Source: an uncultured Aquimarina sp.
Lineage (GTDB): Bacteria; Bacteroidota; Bacteroidia; Flavobacteriales; Flavobacteriaceae
Assembly (NCBI GenBank): GCA_947499005.1
Contig: CANMML010000008.1
Span: 62,001 to 126,000, forward strand
Length of the DNA: 64,000 nt
Direction of reading: 5' to 3'
The translations under genes were made by a program, and so were the position numbers. Under the pieces are notes generated by a model, which was not told the origin of the DNA, did no database searches, and saw only the letters and a program-made list of their open reading frames with translations. The first letter of the stretch is position 1; every line of letters starts with the position of its first letter. Of the stretch, positions 34,734 to 43,376 are shown piece by piece.

Positions 34734-35594
34734 TTACACTCTTGTTCCTTGGAACAATTTAGACTTCAATATAGGCTTCAATTCGGGCAAATGATATTCC
34801 TTAGTTATATCTTTTGCTCTTTCTTCACCAATTTTAATTAAATAAGCAGTAATAGAATTTCTTAATTTCTTAAAATTATCATCGCTATTTAATGCCGTTT
34901 TATCTCTTGGTCGGTCAATATTTACATCAAAGACAGGACCTAAAGTTGCTTTTGGTCCTGGACGCAATGGAATAATACGATCTGCCATATAAATACCCTC
35001 ATCAACATCGTTGGTGATTAGCAAAGCTGTACGCTTATCTTTACCCCAAATACTTAATATTTCATCCTGTAGTGTACCACGAGTTAATGCATCTAATGCA
35101 CTCAAAGGTTCGTCCATCAAAATTACATCTGGACTCATAGACAAAGCTCTAGTTACAGATACACGCTGACGCATACCTCCTGAAAGTGCTTTTGGTAATT
35201 TATTTATCGCATGCGACAATCCTACCATTCCTACATAATCCTCAACACGCTTTTTTAATTTATCTTTTGACCAATCTTTAAAACGTTCTTTTACTGCCAT
35301 CCCGACATTGCTTCGAACATTTAACCAAGGTAGTAATGAATAATTCTGAAAGATCAATCCTCTTTCGTGACTTGGACCCGTAATAGGTTCTCCTTTATAT
35401 AAAACTTCTCCTTCATCTGGAAATTCTAACCCTGCAAGCATTTTTATCAGCGTAGTTTTACCACTTCCTGAAAATCCTACAATAGCGACAAACTCTCCTT
35501 CTTCAATTTTTAAATTTATATTTTTAAGTATTTCGACACGGTCTTTCCCCGTTCCGTAAGACTTTGATACGTTTTTTAATTCAATGTGTGCCAT
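34734..35594 (-). CDS. nrtC: Nitrate ABC transporter ATPase, NrtC-like (no NrtA-like tail)
   Basis: A 286-residue ATPase: Walker A GFSGSGKTT, Q-loop LIFQNYSLLPWLNV, signature LSGGMRQR, Walker B VILMDEPLSALD. The H-loop position reads LLITNDVDEGI, with Asn where most ATPases have His, whereas NrtD keeps THDVDE; the two probably form an asymmetric heterodimer with one weak site. Cyanobacterial NrtC carries a C-terminal NrtA-like regulatory domain; this protein stops after about 25 extra residues, so that feedback domain is absent. 87 bases separate it from nrtB. Confidence 0.85.
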   Translation of the reverse strand: MAHIELKNVSKSYGTGKDRVEILKNINLKIEEGEFVAIVGFSGSGKTTLIKMLAGLEFPDEGEVLYKGEPITGPSHERGLIFQNYSLLPWLNVRSNVGMAVKERFKDWSKDKLKKRVEDYVGMVGLSHAINKLPKALSGGMRQRVSVTRALSMSPDVILMDEPLSALDALTRGTLQDEILSIWGKDKRTALLITNDVDEGIYMADRIIPLRPGPKATLGPVFDVNIDRPRDKTALNSDDNFKKLRNSITAYLIKIGEERAKDITKEYHLPELKPILKSKLFQGTRV

Positions 35595-35603
35595 AACAAT
35601 TAA

Positions 35604-35678
35604 TTCAAAATTTAATATTTAAAATTCAATATTAAGTCAACAAACAAATTTTGAATGTTGAACCTTAAACCTTGAATT
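35604..35678. repeat. Heptad-periodic inverted repeat between nrtB and nrtC
   Basis: The left half reads in 7-base steps TTCAAAA, TTTAATA, TTTAAAA, TTCAATA (35604-35631). The right half reads TTGAATG, TTGAACC, TTAAACC, TTGAATT (35651-35678). TTCAAAATTT (35604-35613) pairs perfectly with AAATTTTGAA (35646-35655). It fills the whole gap between the two genes. It is the same kind of structure, with different units, as 26574-26657. Confidence 0.65.
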
Positions 35679-35681
35679 AGG

Positions 35682-36767
35682 CTACTGCTCTGTAAATGTT
35701 ACTAATTTCTGTATAGAGAACATGATACGATCTAACATAAACCCTATAATACCAATCACAAACATTGCTGCAATGATCTTAGCATTCGAATCGTTAGCTC
35801 CATTCTGGAATTCTTCCCAAACAAATGTCCCTAATCCTGGGCTTTGAGATAATAATTCAATAGCAATTAGTACCATCCATGCTACAGATACAGTAATACG
35901 TAATCCTGTAAAAATTAATGGAAAGGCTGATGGCAATACAATTTTAAATACTTTTTGACCAACGCTTAAGTTCAATACTTTAGCTACATTAATAAAGTCA
36001 TTATCTACAGATGAAACACCTAAAGTCGTATTCACTAAAGTTGCCCACATTGCACATAAACCTACTGCAATGAATGATATGATAAATGAAACGTCACCAT
36101 CATATGATAATGTTAATGTTTTAACAATCATATACACTAATAGGAACCAAACTACTGGAGATACTGGTTTGAAAATTTGAATTAACCAATTTACTGAAGA
36201 CCTAAGCGTTTCACTTAGTCCTAAAAGCATACCAATTGGTACTGCTAATAACAAGGCTAATATAAACCCACAGAATACCGTCCAAAGACTTGTCTTAATT
36301 TGGTCTACAAATGAAGGTCTACCTGTATACGTAATCGCTGCTAAACCTTGCGCTTCACGCTTCTCATTCGTTTTTGCTACTCGCTCTTTAAATGCTTTTT
36401 TCTTAACACTAATCGCTTTATGATCCGCTAGCAAGTTTTTGAAAGCACTCCACACTGCTTTAGGTGCAGGTAATGAATTTACAGTACTTTCGCCAGATTC
36501 AATTCTTGCTAATTCGGCGGTTACACCTGCTTCGCCCTTTGAGGCTCTTGCAGATTCTATTTTGAAATCTTTTTCTACGTTATATAATTTTTTTGCTCCT
36601 ACATTCCATAGAATCATGAACAAAAAGATAGAGATTATAGGAAAAAAAACCTTTTGAAATAATGCTGTAAGATTCTTCTTAACATCTTCTCCTGCAGCTA
36701 AACGTACTGCTGGTTCGAAAAATCCTAAACCAATAAATCTTAAAACATTAATAATTTTATCCTTCAT
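35682..36767 (-). CDS. nrtB: Nitrate ABC transporter permease, NrtB-like with a long insertion
   Basis: A 361-residue inner-membrane permease. Helix 1 (about 40-56) is followed by a charged insertion of about 90 residues (57-148, many Lys/Glu/Ala), then the usual helices from TSLWTVFCGFILALLLAVPIGMLLG onward. The cytoplasmic EAA loop that contacts the ATPases is NVAKVLNLSVGQKVFKIVLPSAFPLIFTG. Typical NrtB is near 275 residues; the excess is this insertion, which by topology would be periplasmic and could contact NrtA. Second gene of the operon, 185 bases after nrtA. Confidence 0.88.
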   Translation of the reverse strand: MKDKIINVLRFIGLGFFEPAVRLAAGEDVKKNLTALFQKVFFPIISIFLFMILWNVGAKKLYNVEKDFKIESARASKGEAGVTAELARIESGESTVNSLPAPKAVWSAFKNLLADHKAISVKKKAFKERVAKTNEKREAQGLAAITYTGRPSFVDQIKTSLWTVFCGFILALLLAVPIGMLLGLSETLRSSVNWLIQIFKPVSPVVWFLLVYMIVKTLTLSYDGDVSFIISFIAVGLCAMWATLVNTTLGVSSVDNDFINVAKVLNLSVGQKVFKIVLPSAFPLIFTGLRITVSVAWMVLIAIELLSQSPGLGTFVWEEFQNGANDSNAKIIAAMFVIGIIGFMLDRIMFSIQKLVTFTEQ

Positions 36768-36893
36768 AACTATAATATTTTTTTAGGGATTGTACAGTGT
36801 TGATTTTAACAACTAATAAATAGATAATAATAAGTATGTAGTAATTTGTTTTCTCAAGAAATTTAGATAGATGAATTTTAAAAATTAAAGAAA

Positions 36894-36944
36894 TGGGGAG
36901 CATCTGACCTCTCCCCAATTTCCCGTGTTAAAAAAATTCAACAC
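36894..36944 (-). terminator. Intercistronic hairpins between nrtA and nrtB
   Basis: Just after nrtA, GTGTT/AACAC (36925-36929 with 36940-36944) forms a small hairpin. Then TGGGGAG (36894-36900) pairs with CTCCCCA (36911-36917), loop 10, followed on the minus strand by a T-rich run (ATTTCTTTAATTTTT). This suits partial termination or 3'-end protection that yields more binding protein than permease, common in ABC importer operons. Confidence 0.55.
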
Positions 36945-36952
36945 TCCCTAAA

Positions 36953-38326
36953 TTACTTATCTTTATTTCCGATCTTGAAGCTATTGATATAACCGATTGG
37001 ATCTTTTCCGTCAAACTTATTTCCGTCAATAAATTCTGTTGTTGCTGGCTTATAACCATCAGTAGAAGGAATATCACTAGCAGGTATTTTACCTTCAGCA
37101 ACTAACAATTCAGCAGCTTTTTTCCAGATACCTGGCTTGTAAATATCTTTTGCTTTTGAAGCATACCAATCAGCTGGCTTAGCATCAGGAATCTGCCCCC
37201 AACGACGCATTTGAGTTAAGAACCATACTGCATCTGAGTAGAATGGGTATGTTGCATTGTAACGGTAGAATACATTAAAGTCAGGCATTGCTCTCTTATC
37301 TCCTTTTTCAAATTCGAAAGTTCCTGTCATAGAGTTTGCCAATACATTTACTGGTGCACCTACGTACTCTGGACGAGATAAAATGTCAACAGCTTCTTTT
37401 CTGTTTCCAGGAGCATCTAACCATTGTCCTGCACGAATTAATGCTTTTGTAATCGCAATCGTAGTGTTTGGATATTTCTTTGTAAACTCATCAGTCAATA
37501 CAAATACTTTCTCTGGGTTATTTTTCCAGATATCATAGTTTGTAGTTACAGGAACACCTATTCCTTTAAATACCGCTTGTTGATTCCAAGGTTCACCAAC
37601 ACAATAACCGTAAATAGTACCTGCCTCTAATGTAGCTGGCATTTGTGGCGGAGGAGTTACAGATAATAACACATCTGCATCAACTTGACCTTGAATATTC
37701 GCTTTAGTATACATACCTGGGTTGATTCCTGCAGCAGCTAACCAATAACGGATTTCGTAGTTATGTGTAGAAACCGGGAATACCATACCCATTTTAAAAG
37801 CTTTCCCATTCTTTTTATAATCATCAATTACAGGCTTCAAAGCATCTGCTCCAATCGGATGAACAGGCTTACCATCAGCACCTTTCTTTACATTTGGTTT
37901 CATTTTTGCCCAAACGTCATTAGAAACTGTAATACCATTACCATTTAAATCCATAGAATATGGAGTAACCAGTTTTGCTTGACGCCCAAATCCTGCTTGC
38001 GCAGCAATTGGCTGACCAGCTAACATATGAGAACCATCTAATTGACCATCAATTACACGATCCAAAATGTTCTTCCAGTTTGATTGCGCCTCTACAGAAA
38101 CAAATAATCCTTCATCTTCGAAGAATCCTTTTTCCTTAGCAATAGCTAAAGGAGCCATATCCGTTAACTTAATAAAACCAAACTTCAATTGTGGTTTTTC
38201 TATTTCTAAAGTTGGAGTTGCAGCAGCAGGAGCTTCCGTCACTGGTACTTCTTTTTTCTTCCCTCCACAAGAAACTAAGATCGCTGCTGTAGCAGCTGTA
38301 GCTAGTTGTAAAAACTTATTTTTCAT
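36953..38326 (-). CDS. nrtA: Nitrate/nitrite-binding lipoprotein, NrtA-like
   Basis: Substrate-binding protein of the importer, a 457-residue lipoprotein with lipobox L-V-S-C (Cys20). The mature part follows CmpA/Nrt[47 protein letters not shown], the LNGNGITVS strand, [22 protein letters not shown], and [13 protein letters not shown]. The length suits NrtA rather than the shorter SsuA/TauA proteins. It is the first gene of nrtABCD; the promoter at 38360-38393 carries the island's palindrome. Confidence 0.88.
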   Translation of the reverse strand: MKNKFLQLATAATAAILVSCGGKKKEVPVTEAPAAATPTLEIEKPQLKFGFIKLTDMAPLAIAKEKGFFEDEGLFVSVEAQSNWKNILDRVIDGQLDGSHMLAGQPIAAQAGFGRQAKLVTPYSMDLNGNGITVSNDVWAKMKPNVKKGADGKPVHPIGADALKPVIDDYKKNGKAFKMGMVFPVSTHNYEIRYWLAAAGINPGMYTKANIQGQVDADVLLSVTPPPQMPATLEAGTIYGYCVGEPWNQQAVFKGIGVPVTTNYDIWKNNPEKVFVLTDEFTKKYPNTTIAITKALIRAGQWLDAPGNRKEAVDILSRPEYVGAPVNVLANSMTGTFEFEKGDKRAMPDFNVFYRYNATYPFYSDAVWFLTQMRRWGQIPDAKPADWYASKAKDIYKPGIWKKAAELLVAEGKIPASDIPSTDGYKPATTEFIDGNKFDGKDPIGYINSFKIGNKDK

Positions 38327-38359
38327 AAAACAAAAGTTTAGTTATTCAATCTTATAATG

Positions 38360-38393
38360 CAAATATAAGTATTTACTAAGTACAAATACTTAG
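38360..38393 (-). promoter_or_regulatory. nrtA promoter with nitrate-island palindrome
   Basis: Minus-strand -7 box TATATTTG (38360-38367) with a perfect palindrome CTAAGTA-N4-TACTTAG (38376-38393) directly upstream; another half-site (AATACTTA) abuts the -7 box. Both ends of this 34-base stretch (CTAAGTA and AATACTTATATTTG) recur at identical spacing in the porin promoter at 40418-40451. The shared palindrome is found at 38595, 40430, 41867 and 43377. Confidence 0.75.
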
Positions 38394-38594
38394 TTTTTGT
38401 AAATATTTTCTAAGTATTCTTAAACACATACTCAATCGACTGAAAAACAGTGTTTTAAAATCTAATATATTTTACCTTAACGCGAAAAATGACAAATAAA
38501 TAAGTATATCAGGTTATTTTTTATAATAAAAATTAGATTAAAAGCAATAAAAAACGGCAACTACAACATTTTCGAAAAAAAATAAGTACTTTTT

Positions 38595-38637
38595 TACGTA
38601 TTAATACTTAGTTTACTTATATCATTTCTTACATTTG
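38595..38637 (+). promoter_or_regulatory. Promoter of the P-box gene with nitrate-island palindrome
   Basis: TACGTA-TTAA-TACTTA (38595-38610) followed 19 bases later by the -7 box TACATTTG (38630-38637). The 19 bases from 38595 are identical to those starting at 43377 before nirB, and the distance from palindrome start to -7 box is 35 here and 36 there. Confidence 0.75.
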
Positions 38638-38693
38638 TATGACCAAACATTAGAAACAACCGACAAATTTATTTTGTCATAATAGATAAGATT

Positions 38694-39524
38694 ATGAAAA
38701 CTGTTATTACATCCCTGCTCATTCTATTAACGATGACCTTTAATACTTATGCTAATAAATTTACATTTGGCAAGATTAGCTACGGAAAAGCTACTAATAT
38801 ATCAGGTAAACAAAGGATGTTGTCTCAACGTATCACTAAGCTATACCTATTAAAGCTTGCAGGGTCACACGGTACTGAACTCACCAAAGAATTCAATTCT
38901 AGCATACAGTTATTTGAAAGAAACTTAGCAATACTAGAATCCAACAGTAAAGAAGCATCCATTAAAATAAAAACAACCCTAAAGAAAGAAAAGACGCAAT
39001 GGGAAGTTTTCAAAAAAGAACTTAGGGAACATTCACTTCAAAAAGTAGGTGCTGTTATGACGAAGTCTGGAGAACTACTAAAGAAATGTCACCAAGTGGT
39101 TTTAGCTATTGAAGAAGAATCTAAGTATACGCATGAATATGCCAATCACAATCCAAGCGAGCAACTTAAAGTAGAAACTGTAAACATATCTGGTAAACAA
39201 AGAATGTTATCTCAAAAACTTTGCCTATACTACACCGCTTGTCGTCTATACAGAAAAGAAAAATTAGATTACAAACCTATCTGTAGTGCCGTTGAAGAGA
39301 TTTATGCAGAAATGAATGAATCATTGAACTGGCTACTGATCAATGACCTAAACACATTTGCTGTAGAAGAAAACATTGGTAAAATTTTAGGGCTATTCCA
39401 ACAAATTGAAGAAAACAAGAAAGACTTTCTTGACAACAAATTACCTTTAATCAAAGTAATGGATCTTACCAATAGCATAACTAGTTTATATAATGTAATT
39501 ACTGGACAATACACATCCTTATAA
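38694..39524 (+). CDS. Secreted tandem P-box (PilJ/NarX-type sensor domain) protein
   Basis: A 276-residue exported helical protein: signal peptide ending near NTYA (residue 20), then two P-box-like motifs, NISGKQRMLSQRITK at 35-49 and NISGKQRMLSQKL at 164-176, each followed by a long helical stretch. It is a full-length paralogue of the gene at 4560. NarX-type sensors carry one such motif per chain and bind nitrate at the dimer interface; two in one chain could build the site within a single molecule. No membrane or output domain is present. It sits among nitrate genes with the shared operator. Confidence 0.82.
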   Translation: MKTVITSLLILLTMTFNTYANKFTFGKISYGKATNISGKQRMLSQRITKLYLLKLAGSHGTELTKEFNSSIQLFERNLAILESNSKEASIKIKTTLKKEKTQWEVFKKELREHSLQKVGAVMTKSGELLKKCHQVVLAIEEESKYTHEYANHNPSEQLKVETVNISGKQRMLSQKLCLYYTACRLYRKEKLDYKPICSAVEEIYAEMNESLNWLLINDLNTFAVEENIGKILGLFQQIEENKKDFLDNKLPLIKVMDLTNSITSLYNVITGQYTSL

Positions 39525-39550
39525 TTAGTAACTACACAAATCACACACTC

Positions 39551-39586
39551 AAAAGGGGTAGAAATTAAAATTTCTACCCCTTTTTT
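39551..39586. terminator. Bidirectional terminator
   Basis: A perfect 16-base stem (AAAAGGGGTAGAAATT, 39551-39566, with 39569-39584) and a 2-base loop, ending in T6 on the plus strand and T4 on the minus strand. It serves both the P-box gene and the convergent response-regulator gene. Confidence 0.9.
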
Positions 39587-39617
39587 ACGTTCTATTTTTT
39601 TTAGCTGAAGCCCCTCA

Positions 39618-40313
39618 TTAAATCAATCCATATTTTCTAGCCTTATTACTTAAGTCTAAAATATTCTTCACATTTAGCTTCTTCATCAAATTGAAACGGT
39701 GCACCTCAGTTGTTCTCTTACTAATACCTAACGCTTCTGCAATTTCCTTATTACTAAAACCAGCCACTGCCTTCTCTAGAATTTGTCGTTCTCTTTTAGT
39801 AAGATTAAAGTTAACATTAACTGGTTGTGTATCAGTTGTTGTAACCACCTCTTCCTCAACATATATTTCAGAATTTACACTTTCACCACCTCCTATGATA
39901 CTATTTACCAATATAGAAGACACATCTCCACTATAATATTTCGCCCCTTCTTTTACAGTTTGGATAGCTTTCAAAAACTCTTCTTTACCTGCATCTTTCA
40001 ACAAATACCCATGAGCTCCGGCTTTAATCGATTGCAAAATGTATTCTTCCGAATCATGCATTGAAAGCATTATATACTTAGTCGCTAAGTATTCTTTAGA
40101 CAATCTCGAGACAGCTTCTATCCCTGTCATATTAGGCATTCGAATATCACAGATCAATAAATCAGGTTTCAACTCGGCTGTAAGTTGAATTGCCTCTTCT
40201 CCATTCGAAGCTTCACCAATAACCTCTAATCCTGTTTGGTCTGCTAGCAATGACTTTATTCCATCCCTTACTAGGGAATGATCATCAACAAGAAGAATTC
40301 TAAATTTATCCAT
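39618..40313 (-). CDS. NarL/LuxR-type response regulator
   Basis: A 231-residue regulator: receiver domain with the acidic pair D10-D11, phospho-acceptor Asp56 in LICDIRMPNMTG and the late Lys in GYLLKDAGKEEF; then a linker and a C-terminal LuxR helix-turn-helix (about 165-225, LTKRERQILEKAVAGFSNKEIAEAL). I start at the ATG at 40313 (MDKFRILLVDD), the usual start before the first strand; an in-frame GTG at 40325 is possible. It is the only DNA-binding protein in the nitrate island and the natural partner of the HisKA_3 kinase at 47224, though not adjacent to it. Confidence 0.92.
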   Translation of the reverse strand: MDKFRILLVDDHSLVRDGIKSLLADQTGLEVIGEASNGEEAIQLTAELKPDLLICDIRMPNMTGIEAVSRLSKEYLATKYIMLSMHDSEEYILQSIKAGAHGYLLKDAGKEEFLKAIQTVKEGAKYYSGDVSSILVNSIIGGGESVNSEIYVEEEVVTTTDTQPVNVNFNLTKRERQILEKAVAGFSNKEIAEALGISKRTTEVHRFNLMKKLNVKNILDLSNKARKYGLI

Positions 40314-40333
40314 ATATCTTTTCACTTACTTTA

Positions 40334-40352
40334 CAAAAATAACTAAGTACTT
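40334..40352 (-). promoter_or_regulatory. Promoter of the response-regulator gene with related half-sites
   Basis: Minus-strand -7 box TATTTTTG (40334-40341) preceded by AAGTACTTAG (40343-40352). The half-sites are the same as in the neighbouring promoters, but the N4 palindrome is not clean; a further ACTTAAGT lies at 40373-40380. Autoregulation is possible. Confidence 0.5.
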
Positions 40353-40417
40353 TAATTTAACAAAAATCTTTTACTTAAGTTACTCTATCTAAGAATTATT
40401 TATTTTTTTTCAAAAAA

Positions 40418-40451
40418 CTAAGTAATACTTAAGTATTAATACTTATATTTG
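40418..40451 (+). promoter_or_regulatory. Porin promoter with nitrate-island palindrome
   Basis: TAAGTA-TTAA-TACTTA (40430-40445) runs into the -7 box TATATTTG (40444-40451), and an overlapping 16-base perfect palindrome TAATACTTAAGTATTA spans 40423-40438. CTAAGTA at 40418 lies at the same distance from the -7 box as in the nrtA promoter. Here the main palindrome is much closer to the -7 box than in the nirB promoter. Confidence 0.75.
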
Positions 40452-40485
40452 TATTGTAATCATTAGATAACTACAACTATTTAAT

Positions 40486-41790
40486 ATGAAAAAATCACAT
40501 TTACTTACTGGAGCCTTTGCTGTATTAGGATTATACAGTGTAGGTGCACAAGAATTATCGATTGACGCTGAAATCAGACCTCGTGCTGAAATCTTAAATG
40601 GTTTTGGAGAGCCTGCTTTAGGAGCTGATGATCCTGGAGCTTTAGTTACTCAACGTTCGGCTATTAAATTCAAGTATAAAAGCGAGAAAATAACTACATT
40701 TTTATCTGTTCAAGACGTAAGCACATGGGGAGATAGACCTCAAATTAATGCTGCAAATGGAGAGTCGACTCGTATACAAGAGGCTTGGGCTAAATTAGAT
40801 TTAGGAAAAGGATTTTCTGCTAAAATTGGTCGCCAGCCATTATCTTATGATGATCAACGTATTTTAGGTGGTCTTGGATGGGCACAACAAGCTAGAACAC
40901 ATGATGTTGGTGTTTTTGGATACGTTAATAAAGGATTAAAAATTGATGCTGGTTTTGGTTTTAATCAAACTGGTGTTGGAACAAGAGGTAGAACAAACAC
41001 AGCATTCAATGCTACAGGAGCAGGTGTTCCTATTTTCCAATACAAAGGAATTGGATTTGTTCATTTAAACAACAAATTCAATGATAACTTTTCTGGTAGC
41101 TTCTTATTTTTAGGGAATTCATTCCAAGATGCAATAGATCCAAATGATGGAACACCAGGAACTACTGACAGATATACTTCTGGGGTACATTTAAAATACA
41201 AAAAAGGAGCTTTTGGAGCTAGCGTTAATGGATACTACCAATTTGGTAGCTTCAGAAGTGACGACGTAGATGCTAAAGGATTCTTAGCTGGTATTGATCT
41301 TACATACAAGCCTGGAAAGACTTTATTTGGACTTGGTTATGAGTACATTAGTGGTGATGACCCTGATACTGCTGACGAATTTGAAGGATTCTTCCCATTG
41401 TTTGGTACTAACCACAAATTCAATGGATTCATGGATTTCTTTTATGTAGGTAACCACGCATTAGCAAACGGACTACAAGATATCAATGCTAAAGTAGTAT
41501 TTAAAACAGGAGCAAAATCTACATTATTGGTTAAAGCTCACCAATTCTTAGCGGCACAAGACAACCCTAATTTAGCTGATACCTTTGGAACCGAAATAGA
41601 TTTAGTATTCAAAACACCTATAGTTAAAGGTGCTACTTTATTAGTTGGATACTCTCAAGCTTTCTTAGACGACGATTTCCTTGCACAAAGAGGAGTTACG
41701 CCAGGTACAGAAAGCGATTTCCAAGCTTGGGGATGGACTATGTTAGTAATCAAGCCTAACTTATTCAAGTGGAAAAAAGAAGCAAAATAA
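40486..41790 (+). CDS. Outer-membrane porin, alginate-export-like family
   Basis: A 434-residue barrel protein with a signal peptide ending near VGAQ. The mature part starts LSIDAEIRPRAEILNGFG and has paired amphipathic strands, including TTFLSVQDVSTWGDR, IQEAWAKLDLGKGFSAKIGRQPLSYDDQRILGG and FFYVGNHALANGLQDINAKVVFK. This fits the alginate-export (AlgE-like) family, which in Bacteroidota often serves as a general or anion porin. The place between nrt, narK and nirB and the shared operator suggest it lets nitrate or nitrite through the outer membrane; that is inference. Confidence 0.8.
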   Translation: MKKSHLLTGAFAVLGLYSVGAQELSIDAEIRPRAEILNGFGEPALGADDPGALVTQRSAIKFKYKSEKITTFLSVQDVSTWGDRPQINAANGESTRIQEAWAKLDLGKGFSAKIGRQPLSYDDQRILGGLGWAQQARTHDVGVFGYVNKGLKIDAGFGFNQTGVGTRGRTNTAFNATGAGVPIFQYKGIGFVHLNNKFNDNFSGSFLFLGNSFQDAIDPNDGTPGTTDRYTSGVHLKYKKGAFGASVNGYYQFGSFRSDDVDAKGFLAGIDLTYKPGKTLFGLGYEYISGDDPDTADEFEGFFPLFGTNHKFNGFMDFFYVGNHALANGLQDINAKVVFKTGAKSTLLVKAHQFLAAQDNPNLADTFGTEIDLVFKTPIVKGATLLVGYSQAFLDDDFLAQRGVTPGTESDFQAWGWTMLVIKPNLFKWKKEAK

Positions 41791-41825
41791 TAAGTTTCGT
41801 TTATCATAAATAATTGTTAGAGTTT

Positions 41826-41857
41826 AAAGCCTCGATCTTCGGATTGGGGCTTTTTTT
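41826..41857 (+). terminator. Strong terminator of the porin gene (UUCG loop)
   Basis: AAAGCCTCGATC (41826-41837) pairs with GATTGGGGCTTT (41842-41853, two G-U pairs) around a TTCG tetraloop and is followed by T7. A textbook rho-independent terminator, ten bases before the next operator palindrome. Confidence 0.92.
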
Positions 41858-41866
41858 GTAAAAAAA

Positions 41867-41907
41867 TAAGTATAAGTACTTAGATCTACTTAGTTAATGT
41901 ATATTCG
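41867..41907 (+). promoter_or_regulatory. narK promoter with nitrate-island palindrome
   Basis: TAAGTA-TAAG-TACTTA (41867-41882), then CTACTTAG and, 33 bases from the palindrome start, a -7-like box TATATTCG (41900-41907, one mismatch to TAnnTTTG). A further half-site TTACTTAG lies at 41916-41923, inside the leader. Confidence 0.65.
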
Positions 41908-41944
41908 CACTCGAATTACTTAGTTAATATAAAATTCACTCCCT

Positions 41945-43345
41945 ATGAATTCATCTGGCAAAGCAACTAAATTAGAGTTGCTAAATTTTAAGTCATTGCC
42001 TACGCGCACGTTTTGGATAACGGCATTGGCTTTTTTTATGTGTTTTTTCGCATGGTTTGGTATTGTACCTTTTATGCCATACGTAGTTAAGGATCTAGGC
42101 TTATCTCCTGATCAAAAATGGAACTCTATTATCCTAGCAGTTACAGGAACTGTATTTGCTCGTTTACTAATTGGTAAACTTTGTGATAAGTACGGCCCAA
42201 GAATTTGTTATACTTGGCTGTTAACACTTGGTGCCATACCCGTAATCTTAATTGGTTTTGTACAAACACCAATGCAATTTTTAATCTGTAGATTATTTAT
42301 TGGTTTTATTGGAGCTTCTTTTGTGATCACTCAGTTTCACACGTCGATCATGTTTGCTCCTAATATTGTAGGTACAGCCAATGCAACATCTGCTGGTTGG
42401 GGTAACTTAGGTGGTGGTGCTAACCGTTTAGGAATGCCATTAATTGCTGCTGCTGTAGTTAGTTTTGGTATCGCACAAGAAGACGCTTGGAGGTATTCTA
42501 TGATTATCGCTGGTGTCATTTGTTTCTTAATGGGAATTGTATACTTTTTCTTTACACAGGATACTCCCGAAGGAAATTATAAAGAACTAAGAGCACAAGG
42601 ACGCTTACCAAAACCTAAAAAGGATGAAGCAAGCTTTGCTACGGCCTTAAAAGACTACCGTGTTTGGATTTTATTCATCGTATATGCTGCCTGTTTTGGT
42701 ATGGAATTAACCGTATATGGTACTATGGATGATTACCTACAAAACACCTTTAATTTGGAAAGAACTACAGCAGGTAACCTAGTATTATCATTCGCTTTGA
42801 TGAACATTTTCGCAAGAACACTAGGTGGATTTTTTGGAGATAAATTTGGTAACAGCAAAGGATTAAGAGGCCGCGTACTTTTCTTGGCTGCAATCTTAGC
42901 CGTAGAAGGAATTATGTTATCTACTTTCTCTAGTGTATCTTCTAGTTTTATCGTTGCATTTATCTTCTTAATTGGATTTAGTTTATCTGTACAAATGGCA
43001 GAAGGAGCTACATTCTCTGTAGTACCTTTTATCAATAAAAAGGCTATTGGTTCTATTAGTGGTATTGTAGGTGCAGGAGGAAATGTTGGAGCTTTCTTAG
43101 CTGCAATCTTATTAAAATCTAGATCTGCAATAGCAGAAAAAGCCGCTATCGTTTCTAATGATGGAGCAGCGCAAAGTGTTATCGATGCTGCCCAATCTGC
43201 CGCTTCATCATCTGCTGTTTCTGGAGGCTATTTTTTCATCGGACTTGTAGTTATAGCAACTGCAACATTATCACTTGCTATCAAATTCTCAAGCGAAGAG
43301 GAAAAATCAATAAATAATGAAATAAAAGTTACACCTGCTATCTAA
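41945..43345 (+). CDS. narK: NarK-like nitrate/nitrite MFS transporter
   Basis: A 466-residue major facilitator with 12 helices. It bears the nitrate-porter signatures in helix 5 (SAGWGNLGGGANRLGMP) and helix 11 (GIVGAGGNVGAFLAAILL), and the RLLIGKLCDKYGPR loop after helix 2. A small cytoplasmic tail follows helix 12. It could import nitrate or exchange it for nitrite. The window therefore holds two unrelated importers (MFS and ABC) for the same anions. It is expressed from its own operator-bearing promoter, 599 bases before nirB's start if measured from its end of coding at 43345 the gap is 94 bases. Confidence 0.9.
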   Translation: MNSSGKATKLELLNFKSLPTRTFWITALAFFMCFFAWFGIVPFMPYVVKDLGLSPDQKWNSIILAVTGTVFARLLIGKLCDKYGPRICYTWLLTLGAIPVILIGFVQTPMQFLICRLFIGFIGASFVITQFHTSIMFAPNIVGTANATSAGWGNLGGGANRLGMPLIAAAVVSFGIAQEDAWRYSMIIAGVICFLMGIVYFFFTQDTPEGNYKELRAQGRLPKPKKDEASFATALKDYRVWILFIVYAACFGMELTVYGTMDDYLQNTFNLERTTAGNLVLSFALMNIFARTLGGFFGDKFGNSKGLRGRVLFLAAILAVEGIMLSTFSSVSSSFIVAFIFLIGFSLSVQMAEGATFSVVPFINKKAIGSISGIVGAGGNVGAFLAAILLKSRSAIAEKAAIVSNDGAAQSVIDAAQSAASSSAVSGGYFFIGLVVIATATLSLAIKFSSEEEKSINNEIKVTPAI

Positions 43346-43376
43346 AAAGTAGCATTTTTAAAATAATTACTCTAAA

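Noticed and set aside
39618-40325. GTG start at 40325 for the response regulator
   Set aside because: The ATG at 40313 gives the standard distance to the first receiver strand and still lies downstream of the -7 box; the GTG adds four residues without support.
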